Below, piece by piece: positions 57,965 to 64,000 of a stretch of 64,000 nucleotides of DNA. The stretch is from assembly GCF_027887165.1 (NCBI RefSeq), contig NC_077227.1, positions 539,572,389-539,636,388 of the forward strand. Direction: 5' to 3'. The stretch comes from Monodelphis domestica. Lineage: Eukaryota > Chordata > Mammalia > Didelphimorphia > Didelphidae. Each line of letters starts with the position of its first letter. Within the stretch, counting starts at the first letter, position 1. Under the pieces are notes generated by a model that was not told the DNA's origin, did not search any database, and was given only the letters and a program-made list of their open reading frames with translations. The translations under genes were made by a program, and so were the position numbers.

Positions 57965-58810
57965 ACCGAAATAAAATATTTTTTACTCCCCACCCACCCA
58001 CCAAACAAGGCAGCGCTGAAACTGAAGGCTAGAAGAATAGGGAGGTTACTTTAATGGCAAATGTTATGATTCCTCCCCCCTTTCCCCCGCCGCTCTTTGC
58101 CATATCCACCAAGGGTGACTTTGATCCCTAGGCTCCTAAAGATATCCTTAAAGGGTTTTCTTTCTTTCTCTAGTCATTCCCTTAGGAACCGCAGATTACA
58201 CAAAAAGGCATTTTATTTTTCCATAGAAGCCCCTGAGGGAGGATGTCCACAACTTCTACCCCACCCCCAACCCCACCCGGCGGCTTTTCCTCCCCCCCCC
58301 CCCCCCCTGCGACGGTAGGGCAGTACGCCAGAAGTGGGAACAATCCAGTTTACACCCTTCATTACCACTACAAAGTGAACTTCCAGATTTAGTCCAGAAT
58401 GAAGACTGCATTTTAAACCAAAAAGATAATGAGTACAGAAACTTAAAGCCAGCTTGTTGAGACTTCCTCTGTCTTTGGTTTATCTTGAAAGAAAGTCCCC
58501 TATTAAGAGCCAGATGCAAACATTCCCATACAGTTTATGGCATCCGGAATCCTCCATGATCTACAACTGCAGTCTGAAAGTGCTAATAATTATTTATCAT
58601 CTTTCCCCAACTGATTTAATACGTATGTCATCGGCAGAGCTTTAGGAAAAGAAAGAGGACTGGGGATGGGGAATGGAAAATATGCCTGATTATGTTATCT
58701 AGTTAAAGGTTTGTTGTGGTTTTCTAGGAAACAGCATGTGGATTACGAGTCCATGTTTTTTACTTGTTTATTTAATACCTTGGCAAAGGAAGTCTTTAGC
58801 TTGAAACAAG
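57965..58810. other. Intergenic, nothing recognised
   Basis: Unique sequence with a C run at about 58294-58307 and no repeat or gene. Confidence 0.45.
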
Positions 58811-58813
58811 ATT

Positions 58814-58990
58814 CAATTCAACAGTTATCAAGGATTTACTGTATGCAAAGCACTGTGCAACTAGGGGTTGCAGGGATGAAAAAATAAGTCCTTACCCTCA
58901 AGGAGCTTAAGGTCTACTGAAGATAACTACACAGATGTGCATAGTGGAAGGCAGGGAACCACGGTTAATTAGACGAAACATTCTAGAAAA
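58814..58990 (-). mobile_element. L2 fragment
   Basis: TTTACTGTATGCAAAGCACT, TTGCAGGGATGAAAAAATAA and CCCTCAAGGAGCTTAAGGTC are antisense L2 blocks. It is the first repeat to the right of the repeat-free ID2 zone. Confidence 0.6.
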
Positions 58991-58994
58991 ATTA

Positions 58995-60435
58995 AAGGAA
59001 GTGAGGGACATCTGAATTCGATTTTTAAATCTCTTCAAATGGTGATATCTGATTCAGAAAGAGGAAAAACAATATGTCCTTTAAAAAACATCCCAAAGAA
59101 ACGTTATTTACCTTTTAAGTATTTTTGAAAACTTATCAATACGACTGCTTGTATTCTTAACAAATCAGTAATAAATGTCACTAACAAAACGGTTAAGCTT
59201 TTTAAATGGATTAACATAACTTTCCAAACCCACCACGATTTTGAACAATTCCTTCTAGAGTTCTAATGCTGTCTTACTAGCCCTGAGATTTTTTTTTAAT
59301 GAACCAGGTAAAATGTCTTGCTAAATCAATTGCTTTCAACTGTCTGATCCCCTTTAGAGATATCGTCTTTCAGATCCGTTCTAAGAAAGCAGAGTTTGAG
59401 AACTTTTTTTGGAAAGGTTGATTTAACTACCAGCCCAGCAAATATTTAGTTACAAAGGCTGTGAAGTGCACCGATCTGTAACAGCGTTTTGCTTTCACAA
59501 AGGATTTTCCTGTTACTTTTGTTCCGGTCACAAAATTAAAAAGAAAATTAACTTGAGATAGAGATAAGGTCTGGAAAACAATCTGGAGCTGCCAGCGTGT
59601 TGGTGGGAGCTCCGCAGGCTGGCGTCAGGAAGTCTGCGCCTCCTTCGAGGACTGCGGCTCCGCTCTGCGCAGCTGCGCTCAGCACAATTAGCTTGTAGTA
59701 ACAATCCGGCTTGTAGGCGGCCTCTTCCCCTCAAAGTGCTTTTCTATCCTGATCCCTCACATCTTGACGCTGGAAATCAAATCACAAGCTGACCACTGTT
59801 TGGCCAACATCATCTGTGGGAATTCATTAACATCCATCTCAAAGAGCGGTTTTGTCCAGAATTAAACTCCATCTTAACATTATAATGTAGCGTAGAAAGA
59901 AAAACCTGAGTCCCTGCCTTTGGAGTTCCTAACAAGAAACACATTGTGCACGTTTTTTTTTTCTTCTTGGCCGAAACCACCTAGGCGCTGCCGGTTGGGA
60001 TTAGGTTAGCCAATATAATGACTTCACTTCAACTTTTAAAGAACCGGAGCGGCCCGGAGCCCACGTGCACCCACTCCTGGGTCCTCGGACTAGGTTAATC
60101 TGCCTCATCCCGTCGCTGGGCGCTACGGTAAACTCCTTTCTGACAGCCTTCGTTCCGTCCCTCTCACCCGCTGCCACATTCTCGCCACCATACGTACTGT
60201 GCAGACTACTCCTAGTTAACCCAGGAGTAAAGTCAGAGCCTCTCGCCTGCCTGTAAGGGCTGTTTTCGCACCCAAGGCTTCGGTGATTCCATTCAACGCA
60301 AACAGCAAGTTGGGAGGGTGGGATGGGGGTGGGGGGTTCTTTCTCTTTCCCTGTTGGTATACTTTGCGCCTGTACCTGTGTCGGGCATTTTTCTTTCCTT
60401 TTTCTCATTAAAAAAAAATACAGTGCAGTCACCCT
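58995..60435. other. Unique region with a small CpG patch
   Basis: No repeat or gene. 59580-59720 is GC-rich with CTGCGCAGCTGCGCTCAGC. The rest is AT-rich until 60030. Confidence 0.4.
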
Positions 60436-60439
60436 CTCC

Positions 60440-60870
60440 ATTTTGTTGGGGAAGCGCAGATCTGCTCGCCGCAAGCCCCGCGCCACGCGCCTGTCGCGTG
60501 CCGTCAGTGCCCGAAAGTCCCCCGGAGGCTCGCGCAACCGGGGATCCTGAGGCAGCCCCGGAAGGGGACCAGGGGCGGTACCGAGGGATCTGCGTAGGCT
60601 AAGGGATCCGACTAGCCAGTGGAGACCCCGGGGTGGGGGCGCGGCGGGGGATTGGAGGGGATCGTTGTGACGCAGGGTCAAGTTAGAGCCCGCCTGGGAG
60701 GCGGTGCCACCCACGGCACCTAGTGCGCCCGGACGTCCCAATTCCGGAGCAGGGACAGCATCCTTAACCCCGCCCCGCCGCAGCACGTCAGGAGCGTGAC
60801 CAAAGCTGTGGGCTAGGCTGGCTGTCACTGCCCTTGACAGTCGTATCCCTCTGAGAGGCTCTCTAGGGAG
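60440..60870. promoter_or_regulatory. Second GC/CpG-rich island
   Basis: Many CpGs, for example CGCCGCAAGCCCCGCGCC and GGGGGCGCGGCGGGGG. Frequent CpG keeps long frames open on the minus strand (60001-60993), but these extend into a MIR. It may mark a promoter or enhancer. No transcript start can be assigned. Confidence 0.5.
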
Positions 60871-60904
60871 CCTCCCAACTTGTCTTAGAGATCGTCTAGA
60901 ACGG

Positions 60905-61010
60905 TGCCATCGTTTTACAGATAAAGAAACTGAGGCACCCTTGGGCCAAAGAACTTGCCCAAAGTAACCCAGGTAGGAAGTGGCAGAGGCCATCCAGTAT
61001 GCATGTCCCT
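60905..61010 (-). mobile_element. MIR-type SINE fragment
   Basis: The plus strand reads GTTTTACAGATAAAGAAACT, GAGGCACC and AACTTGCCCAAAGTAACCCA, a reverse MIR. Confidence 0.78.
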
Positions 61011-61259
61011 CAGACAGCTTAAGTCACTGTTCCTGCAGATAGATCGAGAGGCAGGGTTGTTCATTTTCAATTTGTATTGAGTTTGGCATCGCCTCTCCTC
61101 CCCCAGAAAATCCTCCTCCCTCTCCTTACAAAGAGATGACCCTTATAATAAAAGATAAGAAAAGGAGGGAGAAATAATGCAAAACTAAACAAGTACATCA
61201 TTGTTCCCCTCCCATAGTTCCCTTCCTCAACTCCCACTAATGCAAACTTTGGGAAAGCT

Positions 61260-61465
61260 TTTGGGCTCCTTGTAGCACCTGCTGCACATACATCTGCCTC
61301 TGGATCTCATGTCCCAGTGACCTGCAATGGAATCCAGGTTACTACCTGCCTGATCTCCTGCAGATCCCCTCTTTCTAGGCTTCAGTGACCTCATCTGTAA
61401 AATGAACACATTGGACCAGATCCTCTCTAAGGCTCCTTCTAGCCCTCAATCCCATGATGCTAAGT
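61260..61465 (+). mobile_element. THER1/MIR-type SINE
   Basis: GTGACCTCATCTGTAAAATG, ATTGGACCAGATCCTCTCTA and AGGCTCCTTCTAGCCC give the THER1 order. The head is degenerate. Confidence 0.68.
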
Positions 61466-61634
61466 GCAGGTTGAGTAGTTAACCACTTAATAGAATAAGA
61501 TGCAGCAGGTGTTAAATGCCAAGGACTCAGGACCTGAGAGTCTAGTGGCTAGGATTCCACTCTTCCTGGGCCTCAGTTTCCTTGACCAGAGAAGGAAAGT
61601 AGTAATACTTTCCAAGTCAACCCCATAGGACTGC

Positions 61635-61815
61635 CGTGGAGATCCAGTGGAAAGAACTGGGAATGGAAAGCATGTGATTCGAATCCCAGCTGTGTCCCGA
61701 GCTAGTTGCGACCTTGAACAAGACACTTTTCCTCTGGACTTCATTTTCTTTGTCCGTGAAGGGGATTAGATGAGAAACTCAAAGCCCTTTATAGTTCTAA
61801 GATCTTGCAATTTTG
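61635..61815 (+). mobile_element. THER1/MIR-type SINE
   Basis: AGATCCAGTGGAAAGAACTG, GATTCGAATCCCAGCTGTGT, TTTCTTTGTCCGTGAAGGGG and TTTATAGTTCTAAGATCTTG are in order. Confidence 0.74.
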
Positions 61816-62740
61816 TGAATGATGTGGAAACATTTTGTTCTTTGTAAATGCTATTCCTGTTTAAGGAATTACCTGAATTATCTAAAATTCCTGGAAGTGT
61901 TTTCTTCACCCACTTCTTCTAAGATAAACATAAGGTCCATGGATTTTGGGGCAAGGGTAATTTTTTGGGAGTCTGCCAACTTGGATGGAGGAAAATATCA
62001 ATGTTATTTTTTATTAATTGATTACCAAAATTTAACATTTTCTTCAATTATTTAAAAACATTATTTTGAAAAAGGGGTGAAAGACTTTACCTAGCTGTCA
62101 AAGGGCTCCGTAACACAAAAGAAGTTAAGAACATCTGTTTTAATAGAACTTGAAAGTAGCAAGGGCCTTAAGGACTTATCTAGTTCAATACTTTAATTTT
62201 GCAGAATTTTATAGTTAATAAATAATCCAGGGCCAGAGCTCAGTCTTCCTCACTCTCAGTGCAAAGGATTTTTTTTTCATGAAGTAATTCCATACTTATT
62301 TCTTAATGAACTGTGCATCCCCAGCCAGCCCCCTAATCCTTTCTTACCAAAGGTCAGTCTCTCAGATGGGGAGAAGAGGTAAATAAAGGGAATGGGTAAC
62401 CTGCAAGGCTCCACAGCTAGCTAGCTGTTAGAGCTGTTCCCTTGGGTGTGAAGTGTAAAGTTTTTAGGCCTCAGCGTTCTGGTTTGACATTTCAGGAGCA
62501 TCCAGTAGTAAAGTATTATCATTTTAAAAAAGAAAATCCCTCAATGTGTTAAGCCACAAGTTTTAATAGTAGTAGTAATGATCTATTTACTTATTTTATG
62601 GGTAAAAAACACATTAGATCCTTTCTAGAGTATTTGCAGAAATATGTGGATAAAATCTATACCTCTGAGGGGAGTACCCACATCAAATGAGGTTATAGAT
62701 TCATTGGAGCATTTGGAATTATTTTTTTTTAATTAATTAT
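61816..62740. other. Intergenic, nothing recognised
   Basis: AT-rich sequence. 62160-62300 has faint repeat-like wording (ACTTATCTAGTTCAATACTT) but no clear family. Confidence 0.4.
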
Positions 62741-62742
62741 AG

Positions 62743-62850
62743 AGGAGCAACTGGGTAGCTCAGTGGATAGAGCACCAGGTCTAGAGACAGAAGGTCATGG
62801 ATTTGAAAACGCTTCCTAGTTGTATAGTCCTGGGCAAATCTCTCATCCTT
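62743..62850 (+). mobile_element. Marsupial tRNA-derived SINE, 3' truncated
   Basis: It starts GAGCAACTGGGTAGCTCAGT and reaches GTCCTGGGCAAATCTCTCAT, then the SINE reading stops. Confidence 0.8.
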
Positions 62851-62935
62851 AACTTAGTTAATGTAATCACAAAAAGTTTAATAGAAGTAATTGAGTTATT
62901 ATTGATGTTGGTAAGGAAGAACAAAGATGTGTCTA

Positions 62936-63051
62936 TTCCTTCCTTCCTTCCTTCCTTCCTTCCTTCCTTCCTTCCTTCCTTCCTTCCTTCCTTCCTTCCT
63001 TCCTTCCTTCCTTCCTTCCTTCTTTCCTTCCTTCCTTCCTTCCTTCCTTCC
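62936..63051. repeat. (TTCC)n microsatellite
   Basis: About 29 TTCC units with one TTTC variant near 63021. Frames through it give PSFL or EGRK repeats and are not genes. Confidence 0.97.
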
Positions 63052-63117
63052 ATCTCCCTCCCCTCCATCTGTCTCCTCTGTCTGTCTCTGTCTGTCTCTG
63101 CCTCTCTCTCCCCTCAC

Positions 63118-63310
63118 CTTCTGTCTTAGAATTTAGAATTTGTTCTAAGTATTGGTTCCAGTGCAGAAGAGCAAAGAGAGCTAGGCAATTGGGGTTAACT
63201 GACTTGTCCAAGGTCACATAGCTAGGAAAAATCTAAGGTCAAATTTGAACCCAGGACCTGCTATCTCCAGGCCTGGCTCTCTATCCATGGAGTCACCTAG
63301 CTGTCTGTCT
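63118..63310 (-). mobile_element. Marsupial tRNA-derived SINE
   Basis: The plus strand reads ACTGACTTGTCCAAGGTCAC, AAATTTGAACCCAGGACCTG and TATCCATGGAGTCACCTAGC, the reverse of the usual SINE. Confidence 0.87.
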
Positions 63311-63775
63311 TTACCCCTTTTAGCCCTTTATAAGTTGGCAGGCTGTGGGGGGGAGGGGGGGAAATCTTCAGATTGAATGGGAAAGGGAATCTAGTTATTG
63401 GCTAGGTGGAGATTGTACCCCCTTGGCAGCCTTTAAAGAGCTAAGCCTGCCAGCTCTGGAAATTGTGAGAAAGTTTTGAGGGAGAGTTGAGATGCATCCA
63501 GCAGAGAGCAGAAACACATACTCTCCATGGAGAAAAATACGCCAAAAAAAGACAACATTTTAGGCAGGAGGCACCTTCAAATAGCACTACCCTACTAGCA
63601 GAGGAAAGGACCAACAATGATTTCAAGAAAGAGGCAATAAATGCCTTGAACCTAGATCAACGTTCTCCTCTCCTCAGTCATTTCTCAAAACCTTTTATAA
63701 TTCATTGGATCGTAAGTCTAGAGCAGGAAGATACCTTTGAGGACACACAGATCAGTCCCTTCATCTTTTTTTTTC
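63311..63775. other. Intergenic, nothing recognised
   Basis: Unique sequence. A G-rich run lies near 63346. The 97-codon plus frame resembles no known protein. Confidence 0.4.
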
Positions 63776-63779
63776 TTTA

Positions 63780-63948
63780 AATACTACTTTGTCTTAACAT
63801 AGATACTAAATATTTCCAAAGCAGAGGATTGATAAGGGCTAGACAATTGGGGTTAACGTCTAGAAAGTGTCTAAGATAGATCTGAACCCAGGACCTCCTG
63901 TCTTTAAGCCTGGCTGTATTATTCACTGAGCCATCTAGTGGACCCCCA
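63780..63948 (-). mobile_element. Marsupial tRNA-derived SINE
   Basis: The plus strand has TAGACAATTGGGGTTAACGT, GATCTGAACCCAGGACCTCC and TATTCACTGAGCCATCTAGT. Confidence 0.82.
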
Positions 63949-63954
63949 AGCCCC

Positions 63955-64000
63955 TCATAGGAAACTGAGGCTAAGGAGGCTAAGTGACTTTCCCATGATC
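63955..64000 (-). mobile_element. MIR-type SINE, cut by the window end
   Basis: AGGAAACTGAGGCTAAGGAG and AAGTGACTTTCCCATGATC are reverse MIR core. The rest lies outside the window. Confidence 0.7.

Noticed and set aside
60001..60993. 330-codon minus-strand frame as a gene
   Set aside because: It begins inside a MIR, follows GC-rich composition, and no domain or familiar motif is seen.
62781..63217. Frames with EGRK or PSFL repeats
   Set aside because: Translations of the TTCC microsatellite.
1..64000. CRISPR arrays, bacterial operons, tRNA or rRNA genes
   Set aside because: Nothing with those layouts is present. tRNA-like boxes belong to SINEs.

Overview
This window is vertebrate nuclear DNA, most likely from a marsupial. 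The evidence is AT-rich intergenic sequence packed with marsupial-type tRNA-derived SINEs (the GGGCAGCTAGGTGG head and CTGTGTGACCCTGGGCAAG body), an RTE-tailed SINE, ancient L2 and MIR/THER1 copies, L1 elements of the marsupial type, and LTR elements. The species cannot be named from sequence alone. There is no operon structure, CRISPR array, rRNA or tRNA gene.

One protein-coding gene is clearly present: ID2, the dominant-negative helix-loop-helix transcription regulator, on the minus strand. Its transcript runs from about 54550 to about 52200 in three exons: exon 1 carries codons 1-116, exon 2 carries codons 117-134, and exon 3 is wholly 3' UTR. The promoter has a TATA-like box, several CCAAT boxes and a GC box. 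The 3' UTR keeps a perfect stem-loop just before the poly(A) signal. From about 50350 to 58810 I recognise no transposon. This repeat-poor zone holds the gene, its upstream flank, a homeodomain/POU-like motif cluster near 55500 and a CpG-rich island near 57550-57750. A second GC-rich island lies at 60440-60870.

The left part is repeat territory. 4319-10800 holds a full-length but inactivated L1 (minus strand) with a 15-bp target duplication. 39921-41051 and 43671-43933 hold two 5'-truncated copies of the same L1 type. All three copies carry extra non-L1 sequence and a second poly(A) at the 3' end, the signature of 3' transduction. Older L1 debris fills 24560-31450, including two degenerate copies head to head near 27670. 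L2 copies lie at 11030-13285 (plus), 39724-42775 (minus) and 46234-47130 (plus). These are cut by later insertions, which gives a readable order of events.

32212-36916 looks like a single LTR element with two LTRs, a possible primer-binding site and no recognisable retroviral genes. 19975-21121 and 44223-45324 are two solo LTRs of another family, in opposite orientation. A possible 112-bp minus-strand exon at 23503-23614 has good splice sites and one open frame, but belongs to no gene I recognise. I found no clear new biological system. The most useful leads are the candidate exon, the repeated 3' transductions, the gene-less LTR element and the conserved-looking ID2 elements.
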